Positions 8,662 through 17,076 of a DNA stretch of 64,000 nt are shown here, in pieces. This DNA is from a virus. Below the pieces are notes generated by a model, which saw only the letters and a program-made list of their open reading frames with translations, searched no databases and was not told the DNA's origin. Where the stretch lies: positions 1 through 64,000 of the IMG/VR virus record IMGVR_UViG_3300010413_000023; one strand, given 5' to 3'. The translations under genes and the position numbers were made by a program. Position 1 is the first letter of the stretch. The number at the start of each line of letters is the position of its first letter.

Positions 8662-10399
8662 CTGACGGTCTTGCCTCCAACATCCCCGCTAGTTCAGGAA
8701 ACAACACGTTCCACGATGCCACCGCCTTGTCTATGTCATCCTCCGAGATTGTCGGATCAAGCTCCGGCAGTGGCGGCCCTGGTAGTGGTGCCAACCGTTC
8801 GATCTGCTTTTCGGCGTGAACGTGTACTGGCTGCATCCTCGCCACTTTCCCATTCTGCCACTTCTTGACACGTTCCCCCATCAGCCGTCGCGCTTTGTCC
8901 TGTGCCTCTGTGTCGTCTCGCTCGATGTCCGGCGTGATGTCCTCCGGGATGTATTCGGGCGGTATGGCGTTGTTGTCTACAAGATACTGCTGGGCCAGCA
9001 TCGGATCGCCGGTGATGTCAAAGTACATCTTGGCGTTCTCAAAAAGCGTCTTGTGGATCTGCGCCTCCTCTTGCCGCTCTGCCGTTTCCTGCTGCTCGAA
9101 TGCAAACTCTAACGACTCGGGCAGCACCTTGAAACGGAACTCGCGCTCGATGGCCTGCATCAAGACGCCGATGCCTTTCCCTTTCGACTTGGAGGCCATC
9201 ACCGTGGCCTGTGCGCCCGTTCCCAGTGAACCCGCGCCAGCTAGTCCACCCAGGTCGAGCGGGTCGAGGCCGTATGCCGTGGCAACACGCTCTTTCAGTT
9301 CCTGGTACACTTGCGCCCGGTCGAACCCATCGGGCAGGCCGGAAAAGGAAATGAACTCGGCGCTAAACGTGCCCTCTGGGTTCAGGATGGGGATAAAGAT
9401 CAGCCCCTTGTAAAATATCGCGCCCCTGCCCTTGCGATCCGACTCGCCTTGCTCGACTGCGGTTTTCATCGTCTGTTCTGAGGCGTTGACGAAAATCATC
9501 CCCGCGCCGGGGTTCTCGCTCATTTTCTCGAACGAATACCGCTTGATGATCCTGTCCTCTTGCACGTCCCAGGCCGCGCGGGACAGGGCACAAATGCCTT
9601 TGCCGACGAGACGGTGATCGATGCTGGGCATGTCCAGGATGCGGACAAAGTTATAGTCCCTCAACTTGTACAATCGCCCTGTGCTAGGGTTCTTGTACAC
9701 GAGCGGGTATTCGTTCGATGCCGTGGGCTGCAACTGCACCGGGTCGAACACGCGCAAGTCAACGATGTCCCATGCGATGTCCGCGCCGCGTTCGATAGCC
9801 GCGAGGCCGCGTTCCGTCAATTGGTAGTCTTTGTCCACCGCCCAACCTGGGGCAGCGCGCACGACCTCGGCAACACCGCCGTTGTCTGACTCAAGGTAAG
9901 AGCGCACAATACGAGTCAGAAAGTAATCCCATCCGACATTGCCTTCCAGGTTAAGCAGCCGGCTGTGCCATTTGTTGACGACGTTTCGCCCGCCCTCAAG
10001 CGTCCACTGCAGGCTCTGCGCTTTCTTGATCATCGTCGCTTCGGCCAGCATACACAAGGGAGCGATGACGGCAAACGTCTGCAAGTCTCGCTGCCGAGCC
10101 GGATCGGCATAGTCACGCAAGGGGATGTACTGGTCCAGCGTGCAGCCCGACCACCACAGGACTCCGCCCGAGGCGCTGGCGTTTGGATCGTCGGTCAATG
10201 GTGCTTGAATCGACGCGGGCACGGTGCGGGCTTTGTCCGCATTCAGCGCCGCCTCAAGCTCTGCCTTTGCCTGCTGGATGAATGGCGGCAGTTGCTGGGC
10301 GGGCGCTTCGGCCTTTGCCCGTTCCATCTGGTATTGCGCCTCGAACTTTTCCGCCATCTCGCGCGGCTGTCTCTGTTGTCGTCTTTTCGTCCGGCTCAT
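8654..10399 (-). CDS. Portal protein
   Basis: This 581-aa protein should form the dodecameric ring through which DNA enters the head. It has the size and order of portals: downstream of terminase and fused by overlap to MuF. Characteristic stretches include WDVQEDRIIKRYSFEKMSE in the stem region, SGLPDGFDRAQVYQELKERVATAYGLDP, and an acidic C-terminal tail. The start at 10399 (MSRTKRRQQRQPRE) follows GGAGAAA at ideal spacing; an upstream in-frame ATG at 10435 lies inside the terminator hairpin and is rejected. Confidence 0.9.
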   Translation of the reverse strand: MSRTKRRQQRQPREMAEKFEAQYQMERAKAEAPAQQLPPFIQQAKAELEAALNADKARTVPASIQAPLTDDPNASASGGVLWWSGCTLDQYIPLRDYADPARQRDLQTFAVIAPLCMLAEATMIKKAQSLQWTLEGGRNVVNKWHSRLLNLEGNVGWDYFLTRIVRSYLESDNGGVAEVVRAAPGWAVDKDYQLTERGLAAIERGADIAWDIVDLRVFDPVQLQPTASNEYPLVYKNPSTGRLYKLRDYNFVRILDMPSIDHRLVGKGICALSRAAWDVQEDRIIKRYSFEKMSENPGAGMIFVNASEQTMKTAVEQGESDRKGRGAIFYKGLIFIPILNPEGTFSAEFISFSGLPDGFDRAQVYQELKERVATAYGLDPLDLGGLAGAGSLGTGAQATVMASKSKGKGIGVLMQAIEREFRFKVLPESLEFAFEQQETAERQEEAQIHKTLFENAKMYFDITGDPMLAQQYLVDNNAIPPEYIPEDITPDIERDDTEAQDKARRLMGERVKKWQNGKVARMQPVHVHAEKQIERLAPLPGPPLPELDPTISEDDIDKAVASWNVLFPELAGMLEARPSGG

Positions 10400-10414
10400 A
10401 TTTTCTCCACAAAC

Positions 10415-10466
10415 AAAAAACGCCGATACTCTCACGGGTTCGTTAGACTCCGTGAAAATGTCGGCG
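10415..10466 (-). terminator. Rho-independent terminator before portal
   Basis: On the minus strand two stacked stems (CGCCGA/TCGGCG at 10466-10461 and 10426-10421, TCACGG/CCGTGA inside) are followed at once by TTTTTT (10420-10415). It would end transcripts arriving from the terminase block, or attenuate them, 16 bp before the portal start. Confidence 0.8.
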
Positions 10467-10507
10467 CTCTGTTGTCAGGCTGCCAGGTATGGGGTTGTTA
10501 GGTTCGT

Positions 10508-10819
10508 CTATTCAATCCGTTCCATCACACATTCAAAATACATTCCGGCGGGAACTAGCTCCCCTGCGTCCTCGCGTTTTGCCTTGAACGTGAAACGCAA
10601 ATCAATGCTTGCGCCCTCGACGGTGTGCAGGGTTCGCGCCTGGAGAACTTCGCTTTCAAGTGCTTCTTTTGCCTTTTTTGCCATCAGTTCTACCAGTTGA
10701 CACAAATGCCACTCGGCGGCGTTGTCGATCTCCGTCCCATCACCCCGAAACATTGGACAGCGTTTATGATGGTCATCGTTGCCGTAAAAAAGCTGCGTGT
10801 GTCGCGTTATGGGTTTCAC
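10508..10819 (-). CDS. Hypothetical protein, 103 aa
   Basis: No family is recognised. The start is GTG (GTGAAACCC) overlapping the upstream stop, after GAAAGGCGAGAGA, the ribosome-site pattern used repeatedly in this genome. The central helix (EWHLCQLVELMAKKAKEALES) is amphipathic and the C-terminal half probably forms beta-strands. It lies between terminase and portal with other small proteins. Confidence 0.6.
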   Translation of the reverse strand: MKPITRHTQLFYGNDDHHKRCPMFRGDGTEIDNAAEWHLCQLVELMAKKAKEALESEVLQARTLHTVEGASIDLRFTFKAKREDAGELVPAGMYFECVMERIE

Positions 10820-11136
10820 TCTCTCGCCTTTCTCTTTTCAAACACGTCAACCTTGCCGGTAAAATAGTTCAACCTAGCGCCGTGCGTCTCCGTGTCAATA
10901 TCTGGCGCGTCATCGAATCCTTCATACTGTTGGTTGTATTCTGTTATCCCAAACCACATCTGGCCGACGCCCATGCCACCCAGCCCACCGAGTAACACTT
11001 CCCCGTTTTTCGTGTCCTTGGCAATGACGAAAATGCCCATGCTGTACCGCAGTCCAGGGCCACGCTCCAACACGTCCTTGACATTTCCTATTGCTACCTC
11101 TGCCACTTTGTCCGGCACATCAAATGCCTGTTCCAT
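10816..11136 (-). CDS. Hypothetical protein, 106 aa
   Basis: A soluble, unrecognised protein. ATG at 11136 follows GAAAGGCGAGAG. It contains a Gly-rich loop (GEVLLGGLGGMGVGQMWFG) in its centre and an Asp-rich segment after it. Overlaps on both sides suggest coupled translation with its neighbours. Confidence 0.6.
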   Translation of the reverse strand: MEQAFDVPDKVAEVAIGNVKDVLERGPGLRYSMGIFVIAKDTKNGEVLLGGLGGMGVGQMWFGITEYNQQYEGFDDAPDIDTETHGARLNYFTGKVDVFEKRKARE

Positions 11137-11260
11137 CTCTCGCCTTTCCTTTCTTTCTCAACTCACAAGTCCGTGGCTCAATTCCCCGCCACCGTTCTAT
11201 CGCGTCTACGATCAGCAGCAGCGCCTGGATGACGAGCTGCCAAAATTCGGAGTCGGTCAC
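11120..11260 (-). CDS. Small hydrophobic-helix protein, 46 aa
   Basis: A short frame beginning with GTG at 11260 behind AGGGAAG, starting VTDSEFWQLVIQALLLIVDA and ending in a basic tail. The hydrophobic stretch could be a short membrane helix. It fills the gap between two genes and overlaps the next by 17 bp. No function is assigned. Confidence 0.45.
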   Translation of the reverse strand: MTDSEFWQLVIQALLLIVDAIERWRGIEPRTCELRKKGKARDGTGI

Positions 11261-11268
11261 AGGCTTCC

Positions 11269-11667
11269 CTATTCGCCGTCCCTCTTTAGCACGAAATTCA
11301 AAAACGCCAGGCGATACTCGTCCCGCGTTTGGGGCCACCGGTCATGTTCGTCGTACCAGTCCATTGCCCACATTGGCACAAGGTCGAGCGAGTCGAAATC
11401 CCAGGGTGTATAGTCGTCTTCTTCCACGCTCGTTGGTTGCAGTTTAATTTTATACTGCGCCATCTCGACCATATCCTCGTCATCCCAACTAGTCTCCATG
11501 TGATGATCGAATAGATTGATCTCGTCCTCGCAGACAACCCACGTTTCCCCGCCGGAGTTTGCCATTGTCGTCACGCTCTCGATTGCCTCAACTTCCCTCT
11601 TTGGCGCAAGCGCCGCAATCAGCGCCGCGCCTGCCAGTTTGAAAAAGTTACGTCGGGTGGTTTTCAT
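11269..11667 (-). CDS. Exported protein with Tat-like signal, 132 aa
   Basis: The N-terminus MKTTRRNFFKLAGAALIAAL has the twin-arginine export pattern (T-R-R-x-F-F-K, then a hydrophobic stretch ending in ALAP). The mature part is very acidic and Trp-rich, with no family I can name. The start at 11667 shares its A with the upstream stop (TAATG) and follows GGGGGAGGGG. A Tat signal on a phage protein is rare and suggests a folded product sent outside the membrane, or a captured host gene. Confidence 0.65.
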   Translation of the reverse strand: MKTTRRNFFKLAGAALIAALAPKREVEAIESVTTMANSGGETWVVCEDEINLFDHHMETSWDDEDMVEMAQYKIKLQPTSVEEDDYTPWDFDSLDLVPMWAMDWYDEHDRWPQTRDEYRLAFLNFVLKRDGE

Positions 11668-12113
11668 TAACCCCTCCCCCAGTTCGTGCAACCATCGTTT
11701 TTGTGGACATACATCCCGCGCAAGTTGCAAAACCCGTCAGGCGTTGATCCTTTCCGATAGTTCAAGCAATTATGGCGGCCTATCGGGGCATCCGCTTCCT
11801 TCTCTCGTTTCGCCCACAAGTCGTTGAGCCAGTCGCACGCCGCTTGCGCATCGCCTTTTGTCGCATACGATGGCCCGAAATTGCCATCAAACATTACATT
11901 GAAATGGCGGTCGTTTCCTTTTCGTACCGTAAACGGCCCCTTCTGCTTTTCCTCGAAATAGACGCAGCCGAAATCATCCTCCGTGGTCAGTCTCGGCACA
12001 TGGGCTTCGCCGATAACCACTACGCCATCATGGCATTTTACCTTTTCACAAGCTCCGTAGGTACTAGCCATGCATAACATGTGCCAAAGCCTGCAATCCT
12101 TACAGTGTCCCAT
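11667..12113 (-). CDS. Cysteine-rich hypothetical protein, 148 aa
   Basis: The protein starts MGHCKDCRLWHML and has about ten cysteines, in pairs or spaced like zinc or Fe-S ligands (CKDC...C...C, then CLNYRKGSTPDGFCNLRG). The pattern resembles small Cys-rich 'CKDCKYW' phage proteins of unknown role. It is translationally coupled to the Tat-signal gene. Confidence 0.6.
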   Translation of the reverse strand: MGHCKDCRLWHMLCMASTYGACEKVKCHDGVVVIGEAHVPRLTTEDDFGCVYFEEKQKGPFTVRKGNDRHFNVMFDGNFGPSYATKGDAQAACDWLNDLWAKREKEADAPIGRHNCLNYRKGSTPDGFCNLRGMYVHKNDGCTNWGRG

Positions 12114-12124
12114 TTTGAACCTTT

Positions 12125-12367
12125 CTAGCCGATATTCTCAATTAGTACAAGTGTCGTTCCGGTTCCGTCTCGGAACTCAATTGTAGATGTTGAAAACTGC
12201 GGATTCATGAAAACACGCCAAGTCTGATTGCCAATCTTGAGAGTTCCCATTCGATTGCTATCGTGGCTCGGTTGTGACGTTCCGCATACCGGACAAAACG
12301 CGGCATCAAAATCCAAATCTTCCAATTTGCTATTAAACCTACAATGGCAGACTCTGCATTCCTGCAT
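12125..12367 (-). CDS. Zinc-ribbon protein, 80 aa
   Basis: ATG at 12367 follows GAAAGGCGAGAG, so the longer frame upstream is not used. Two Cys pairs (CRVCHC and CPVCG, 25 residues apart) make a zinc ribbon at the N-terminus, followed by a beta-rich tail. Such proteins often bind nucleic acid or act as adaptors. The role is unknown. Confidence 0.6.
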   Translation of the reverse strand: MQECRVCHCRFNSKLEDLDFDAAFCPVCGTSQPSHDSNRMGTLKIGNQTWRVFMNPQFSTSTIEFRDGTGTTLVLIENIG

Positions 12368-12485
12368 CTCTCGCCTTTCTAGCTCACAGCCGCAGCCGGA
12401 GCGACTCTGCACAAAAATAGCCTAGCCAAGCCGTGCCGTGCCGAACCTGAACGCGCCTAGACGAACCCCGACTAGCCCAGCCATG
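12368..12485. other. Intergenic stretch with GGCT/AGCC-rich repeats
   Basis: About 118 bp without a gene lies downstream of the large terminase. It is rich in short AGCC and CCGTGCCG repeats and has ATTTTTG on the minus strand near 12410. A weak terminator is possible, but no clean stem is visible. Confidence 0.4.
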
Positions 12486-13949
12486 TCACAGCCTCAAAAA
12501 CAGGCATTGATGTGCCGCCATAGATAAAGCCACGGCAGCGTCCACCTTTTGCCGTTGTTCCCGCTTGACGATTCGCAACTTGCCATTGTCGTCAAGTTTC
12601 CGATCCGCGTTGTCAATGTGCTGCCTCAAGATTTCGTTCCCGTCGTGCATCAAGCGGCGTTGGCATATCAGAGATAACAGTTGTTGATCCGCCTCAAGCC
12701 TACGCCCCGCCTGGTTGAACTCTTTGAACCACGCGACACCTTCCCTTGCCAATCTGGTCGCCATGTCGTGCAATTGAAATGGGTCATATACCACGCACAC
12801 GATGTTGTATCGCTCGGCCAACATTTTCACTACCATTTCTGGCCCCGGGTCTGTCTCTGAACCCAGAAAGTCAATCGGGTGGCCGGACGGCTCCCAGACC
12901 TGGACAAACCTAACAACGACGATCTCGTCATCTTCCGGGCATCTCGTCACCCCGACAATGGCAAAACAATCGGCCTGCATTGTGTTCTGCACTGCGGCAT
13001 CCATAGCCAGGATCATCGGATCGTGCTCTGTCAATGGCGGGATGTGTGCGAGACACGAATCCCATAATAGCATACTTGGCAAGAATCGCTGCCCCGTGTC
13101 AATGTCCTCCCATTCTGCATTCAACAACACCCGCGCCTCTGCTGCTGTCAAAGTTTGTGCCCGTTTGTCTGCGAACCCCGGCTCCAGGTTCTCGGCGTTT
13201 TCAATTGTTAAGAGCGTCACCACAAAACTGTCACGCTTGAACGTCTCACGCGGATCGTCTTTTTGCAATGGCCCGAAATACTCATACAGCCAGTGCTTGC
13301 GCGGCGTGGTCGTGATGAATATCTGCGGCGGCTCGTCGTTTGGGCCTGGAATGCGAACACGCCCGTCAAACACCTTGAGTGCCGCCGCCGTCTTGTGCCG
13401 TCTGAACTCGTCCATGTGGACGAATGACAGGTTCGGCCCTTCCCAGGCTCCGACCTCGCTCTCCTTTGCCCCTCCGCACAACAGGACGCTTTGTGTGCCC
13501 AGCGCATTGTTGAACACGAGCGAAAAGGGCTTTGTCGGCTCCCAGGTGACGGCTTGCCGGTATCGCTGGCTCTCAACGACACAATCCCAGGGACACCACC
13601 GCCGGAACTCGGGCCACAGGCTCTTTTTGAAATGTTCAAGATCGGGCGAAACCATCGCCCCTGACATTCCACGCCGCAGTCGTTCCAGCGTCTTGATAAT
13701 GCCTGCTACTGACTTGCCGCCGCCCTCGCCGCCCTTGAGCAAAATGTAACGGGGCGTGTCGCTGTAAACGGCCTGATGCTCCTCAGCCTTATGCGGTTTG
13801 TAAGGTTTGCCGGTGTCCGAGTTGATGTAGACGCCCGGCCATCCGTTGTCACTCGTGATCTGTCGGAGGATCGCCAGCGCCTGCCCTTGTTCTTGCTTTG
13901 TCAAAAAGGGCCACAACTTCGGCAATTCCCGCGCCAATTCCTGTGACAT
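12486..13949 (-). CDS. terL: Terminase large subunit
   Basis: This 487-aa protein is the ATP-driven DNA packaging motor and nuclease. A Walker A motif (GGEGGGKS, residues 73-80), a Walker B motif ending in Asp180-Glu181 (SFVHMDEF), the coupling motif ITTTP near 212-216, and a RuvC-like nuclease with Asp317 (LAMDAAV), a second Asp near 396 (VVYDPFQLHDM) and a C-terminal VDAAVALSMA are all present. Nothing essential appears to be missing. Its start overlaps the small-subunit gene by 101 bp, more than usual; the true start may be a little later, but the N-terminal helix looks genuine. Confidence 0.93.
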   Translation of the reverse strand: MSQELARELPKLWPFLTKQEQGQALAILRQITSDNGWPGVYINSDTGKPYKPHKAEEHQAVYSDTPRYILLKGGEGGGKSVAGIIKTLERLRRGMSGAMVSPDLEHFKKSLWPEFRRWCPWDCVVESQRYRQAVTWEPTKPFSLVFNNALGTQSVLLCGGAKESEVGAWEGPNLSFVHMDEFRRHKTAAALKVFDGRVRIPGPNDEPPQIFITTTPRKHWLYEYFGPLQKDDPRETFKRDSFVVTLLTIENAENLEPGFADKRAQTLTAAEARVLLNAEWEDIDTGQRFLPSMLLWDSCLAHIPPLTEHDPMILAMDAAVQNTMQADCFAIVGVTRCPEDDEIVVVRFVQVWEPSGHPIDFLGSETDPGPEMVVKMLAERYNIVCVVYDPFQLHDMATRLAREGVAWFKEFNQAGRRLEADQQLLSLICQRRLMHDGNEILRQHIDNADRKLDDNGKLRIVKREQRQKVDAAVALSMAAHQCLFLRL

Positions 13950-14514
13950 TCGTTTCCGTCTCTATCGGCCCACCATCTGGGCCGCTGACCTCTGTTTTGT
14001 TCCTTCTTCCGCCCGTCTCTTTTGCCAAGTCGTCAAGCGTGCCCCGATACTGGTCGATCAGCGCAGAGTTGAACCGCTCAATGTCCACACGCTCGGCAAA
14101 TTCACCCGCACCGATCTGTTTCACGTCGGGCAGCCACACGTTGTGGAATACGCCATCCTCGCCTTGCTCATAAATCTGTTCCTCCAGAAATGTGGCGAGA
14201 CGTTCTAGCTTTTCGACTCGTTCATGCTCAAGGGCAAGCCCAGAATGCATGATCTCGGTGGCACGGGCCGTTTTCTGTCGCTCAATTTGGGCATCGTATG
14301 ACTCAGCACGGGCTTGCCATCCATAGTGAATCGACCAACGTTTCAGGGTGTCAATTGACTGCGTTGGGGGTGTAATGTCGTGTTGATCGGTGTACGCACG
14401 CTGTAATGACGCCAGTGAGCGCCCCGCACCCATTCGCAAATAGTCGTTACACGCCTGAATCGCCCGTCCCGACTCGCTTTTTTGCTTTTGTCCTGCTAAC
14501 AGTTCCAGTATCAT
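13849..14514 (-). CDS. terS: Terminase small subunit
   Basis: This 221-aa protein lies directly upstream of terL. Its N-terminal third contains a helix-turn-helix-like segment (SLASLQRAYTDQ...SIDTLKRWSIHYGWQAR), the centre is a long helix suited to oligomerisation (LEHERVEKLERLATFLEEQI), and the C-terminus is Gly-rich and flexible. This is the typical small terminase order: DNA-binding, oligomerisation, then a TerL-contacting tail. Confidence 0.82.
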   Translation of the reverse strand: MILELLAGQKQKSESGRAIQACNDYLRMGAGRSLASLQRAYTDQHDITPPTQSIDTLKRWSIHYGWQARAESYDAQIERQKTARATEIMHSGLALEHERVEKLERLATFLEEQIYEQGEDGVFHNVWLPDVKQIGAGEFAERVDIERFNSALIDQYRGTLDDLAKETGGRRNKTEVSGPDGGPIETETNVTGIGAGIAEVVALFDKARTRAGAGDPPTDHE

Positions 14515-14710
14515 TCTCTTGCTCTGCTTGCGGCTTGTTTTGCGTCGGAATTGCTGTCATATTCAACACAACGCCAGCCCGCTTGTAAATCATCAATTCG
14601 GCTACGGCCTCGATGGCCTGTTCCGGCAGATCCAGGTAGACGCGCAACCCGTTATCCGCCAGCGTCTGAACTTTTGCCACAATCGCTACAAACTCGGTTG
14701 GCTCCGACAT
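14447..14710 (-). CDS. Hypothetical protein, 87 aa
   Basis: ATG at 14710 (MSEPTEFVAIVAKVQTLADN) is preferred over upstream in-frame starts because GGAAAGG precedes it and the upstream part overlaps another gene. It is an alpha/beta protein with a charged, disordered tail, overlapping terS by 68 bp. The function is unknown. Confidence 0.55.
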   Translation of the reverse strand: MSEPTEFVAIVAKVQTLADNGLRVYLDLPEQAIEAVAELMIYKRAGVVLNMTAIPTQNKPQAEQENDTGTVSRTKAKKRVGTGDSGV

Positions 14711-14849
14711 GCTCCATTGCCTTTCCGACGTTGTACGTCTCTCGCTCTTTGAACTCCTGCACTTTGCCCTTGTGCCAATTTTGGAGCGGGCGCAAATAGC
14801 CCACCACACGGCTGTACACCTCACATGGAACTTTGCGCTTCTCGCTCAT
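14652..14849 (-). CDS. Small protein resembling the NrdD C-terminal region
   Basis: This 65-aa protein begins MSEKRKVPCEVYSRVVGYLR and continues LQNWHKGKVQEFKERETY, closely matching the pattern CxVYSRVVGYxRPxxNWNKGKxxEFKER near the C-terminus of anaerobic ribonucleotide reductase (NrdD). The glycyl-radical loop itself is not present and a CSDCG pair follows. Stand-alone copies of this segment occur in phages and their role is not known to me. GGAGAGGAGA precedes the start, and a perfect hairpin (14868-14895) sits just upstream. Confidence 0.75.
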   Translation of the reverse strand: MSEKRKVPCEVYSRVVGYLRPLQNWHKGKVQEFKERETYNVGKAMEHVGANRVCSDCGKSSDAGG

Positions 14850-14867
14850 TCTCCTCTCCTGGTTTTT

Positions 14868-14895
14868 CCCCGCCTACAGTTCATCGTAGGCGGGG
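14868..14895 (-). other. Perfect 10-bp intergenic hairpin
   Basis: CCCCGCCTAC and GTAGGCGGGG flank an 8-nt loop. On the minus strand the stem is followed by AAAAACC and then the ribosome site of the NrdD-like gene, so it is not a classic terminator. It may protect or define an mRNA 5' end. Confidence 0.65.
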
Positions 14896-14904
14896 CAACT
14901 ACTC

Positions 14905-15222
14905 CTAGTCTTCGCTTTTCAGCGTTCCGATGCGCTGGACAAAGACATCCAGCGTCTCCGGGTCGGCCACGTCCTTGTTGTGCAGAACCTTGTACCGGGC
15001 GTTCTCCTCACTGGTAGCGATCACGTAATCTGGTTGGCCCGCCGTGTCGGCCTCTTGATCGACGACGAACACCGCATACAATGCCTTGCTCTTGTTTCCC
15101 ATATTCACTGCCATTTCTGCTAATTCCTTTCCTGTGTTTTTATAAAGCTCACGCTTTACCCCCTGTGCCATTTCTGGCCCGAATGTTTGTTCAAACTGCT
15201 TCAGAAAATCTTGCAAATCCAT
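14905..15222 (-). CDS. Hypothetical protein, 105 aa
   Basis: The start at 15222 (MDLQDFLKQFEQTFGPEMAQ) follows GAAAGGA; the 11-codon extension upstream lacks a site. A helical N-terminal half is followed by a compact alpha/beta region (ALYAVFVVDQEADTAGQPDYVI). No family is recognised. Confidence 0.6.
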   Translation of the reverse strand: MDLQDFLKQFEQTFGPEMAQGVKRELYKNTGKELAEMAVNMGNKSKALYAVFVVDQEADTAGQPDYVIATSEENARYKVLHNKDVADPETLDVFVQRIGTLKSED

Positions 15223-15264
15223 TCCTTTCTGCCTTTCTAAATGGCTATGTGCCATTTTGTGCCA

Positions 15265-15957
15265 TCACATTCCAAATATCCGCGAAAATAGCCCGGTTGT
15301 CCTCTGTGCCGCCATTGCCTCTTGTGCGTCGGCAATGCGCCGCAACTGTTCGACTATGGTATCATCCGGCTGCGGTTGTGGTTGATCTGGGTCGCCTTCG
15401 ACTTCAAGCAGAAAATCGTCAAAGTGGGCCATCGCCCCCCGCTTGTAATCGCAGGATGTCCACAGAAACACGGTGATCCAGTCGCTCTCGGCCTTTGCCG
15501 TGCAGGATAGTTGCACCCATTTGCCGTCAATCCAGGGAATGGGATCGTCTGGATTTTTATGATACTGATCATACCACTGACCCCAGTCTTCGGCTCCATC
15601 CTCTTGCCATCCAACGACAAGCCCAAACGGATCAATCCCGACGCGCATCCCGGCCCCGCTGTCGCCTGCGGTGTGTGTCAGTCCCATCGCCCAAACAGAG
15701 GCGCGGTAAATCTTGCCAGGTTCGACGGCAAAACGGCGATACAAAACCGCCTTGTGTTTGTGTCCGTTCGTGGTCTGGATAGATACCGCGTTGACGCCAG
15801 AGTGATGCTCCGGCTTATTCAGTTTTTCGTCAGCTTCGGGCCGTGAATAATCGCCACCAACCCAGGCGAGATGCCAGTCAACCGGGATCGTCAGTTCGGG
15901 TATGCCGTCCTGATCGTAAAATCCCGTCTCGAAACCATCATAAAAAATGGTGATCAC
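15265..15957 (-). CDS. Carbohydrate-binding-like jelly-roll protein
   Basis: This 230-aa protein looks like a jelly-roll carbohydrate-binding domain: aromatic and beta-rich, with FAVEPGKIYRASVWAMG and WVQLSCTAKAESDWITVFLW resembling CBM-type strands. The C-terminal 35 residues are a helix (EQLRRIADAQEAMAAQ) that may trimerise. It starts with GTG at 15957, overlapping the membrane-anchored glycosidase stop (TAGTG), so the two may act together on the same glycan. Confidence 0.6.
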   Translation of the reverse strand: MITIFYDGFETGFYDQDGIPELTIPVDWHLAWVGGDYSRPEADEKLNKPEHHSGVNAVSIQTTNGHKHKAVLYRRFAVEPGKIYRASVWAMGLTHTAGDSGAGMRVGIDPFGLVVGWQEDGAEDWGQWYDQYHKNPDDPIPWIDGKWVQLSCTAKAESDWITVFLWTSCDYKRGAMAHFDDFLLEVEGDPDQPQPQPDDTIVEQLRRIADAQEAMAAQRTTGLFSRIFGM

Positions 15958-16946
15958 TATTCACCTCCACACACCTCTGCAACCTCTTGCGTATATGGCA
16001 GCCACGAGGCATCCATATAGCTGAATTTCCACATCATAACGGACAGCGCGTCCGTCCTGCATAGCGCAATCGCCGTGTCTCTCACGAGTGCCGCCGAGGG
16101 CGTGCCCGTTGCGATGTTGATAGACAAATGATAGGGCAGCCCCAACTGTTGCGCCGTGGCCGCGACATCCGCCGCCCAGGCTTGCCACGCTGCGACATCA
16201 GGGGTGCGTAAATAGTTCGTCTGGGTGAACACGGCATCGAGGTACTGATAATCGTACCCCAAAAGCCACGAGGGCGGGGCATTGACAACGAGTTTACAGC
16301 CGGGTAGCACCTGGTGCGCGTACTCTGCCATTGCATCGATCTGGGCCAAAGTTGGCCCCGTTCCCCCGTCCCAGTCGTGCGGCTCGTCCACGCCGTAAAA
16401 GGCGATGATCGTGCCGTCATCTACAAATGGCTGCAACCCATTTGAGATGGCATCAAATCGCGCCTTCCAGGCGTCTATCGAGAAATTGCCGCTCGAATCA
16501 GACATACTCGAATGCCCGCCCACAGCCACGAACGCCTGCACCCCATTGTCGCGGGCCAGCTGCAGGTAGGTCGTTGAGTTGTTGAGACGACTTGCCGTAA
16601 ATGGCCAATCACTAGACGGTATCCAGTCGAACGGGCCAAACGGTTTCCCTGCCTGCGGCTGCGGGGTATTGGTTGGCATCGGTGTCGCCGTGCTGGTTGC
16701 CGTTGGTTCTGGCGTGTTGGTATTAGTACTGGTTGGCTCCGGGGTATTAGTCCTCGTCGCCGTCGGTTCTGGCGTCTGCAATGGCGAGCATGTCGGGCAG
16801 GGTACGGATGTCGCACAAGCGATCTCGATTGACTCCCCCGGAGCAAGAACATATCTGGCAACTTGTGCCAATATCAGCACATTTGCGCCGGTGAATATGA
16901 TCAGCCCGACGATCAATGCTATGTCGATAAACCTTCTTTCTCTCAC
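15957..16946 (-). CDS. Membrane-anchored glycoside-hydrolase-like protein
   Basis: This 329-aa protein has an N-terminal transmembrane helix (DIALIVGLIIFTGANVLIL), a Cys pair (CPTC), a Thr/Pro/Glu-rich linker of about 45 residues, and a catalytic-type domain that looks like a TIM-barrel glycosidase (FYGVDEPHDWDGG with Asp and Glu, then KLVVNAPPSW and MMWKFSYMDASW). It probably acts on cell-surface or wall glycans outside the membrane. The start is the GTG at 16946, just after the stop of a 42-aa gene; an apparent longer frame upstream is that gene in another frame. The linker style points to a Chloroflexota host. Confidence 0.7.
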   Translation of the reverse strand: MRERRFIDIALIVGLIIFTGANVLILAQVARYVLAPGESIEIACATSVPCPTCSPLQTPEPTATRTNTPEPTSTNTNTPEPTATSTATPMPTNTPQPQAGKPFGPFDWIPSSDWPFTASRLNNSTTYLQLARDNGVQAFVAVGGHSSMSDSSGNFSIDAWKARFDAISNGLQPFVDDGTIIAFYGVDEPHDWDGGTGPTLAQIDAMAEYAHQVLPGCKLVVNAPPSWLLGYDYQYLDAVFTQTNYLRTPDVAAWQAWAADVAATAQQLGLPYHLSINIATGTPSAALVRDTAIALCRTDALSVMMWKFSYMDASWLPYTQEVAEVCGGE

Positions 16947-16947
16947 A

Positions 16948-17076
16948 TTACCCCCCGATTTGCCCTCGTTTTGGCTTTGGACGTTCGACCCAAAACGCGC
17001 CAACCGGCTTGACCTTCTTTTGTGTCTCGAACAGATAGCCCCCAACAAGTTTGGGCTTTTCGCACTTTTTATCCAT
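16948..17076 (-). CDS. Basic 42-residue protein
   Basis: A short frame starts at ATG 17076 directly behind GGAGGAACA and begins MDKKCEKPKLVGGYLFETQK. It ends with TAA one base before the GTG of the glycosidase gene. Its strong ribosome site, the fit between two genes and its mixed composition support a real gene. The function is unknown. Confidence 0.6.
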   Translation of the reverse strand: MDKKCEKPKLVGGYLFETQKKVKPVGAFWVERPKPKRGQIGG

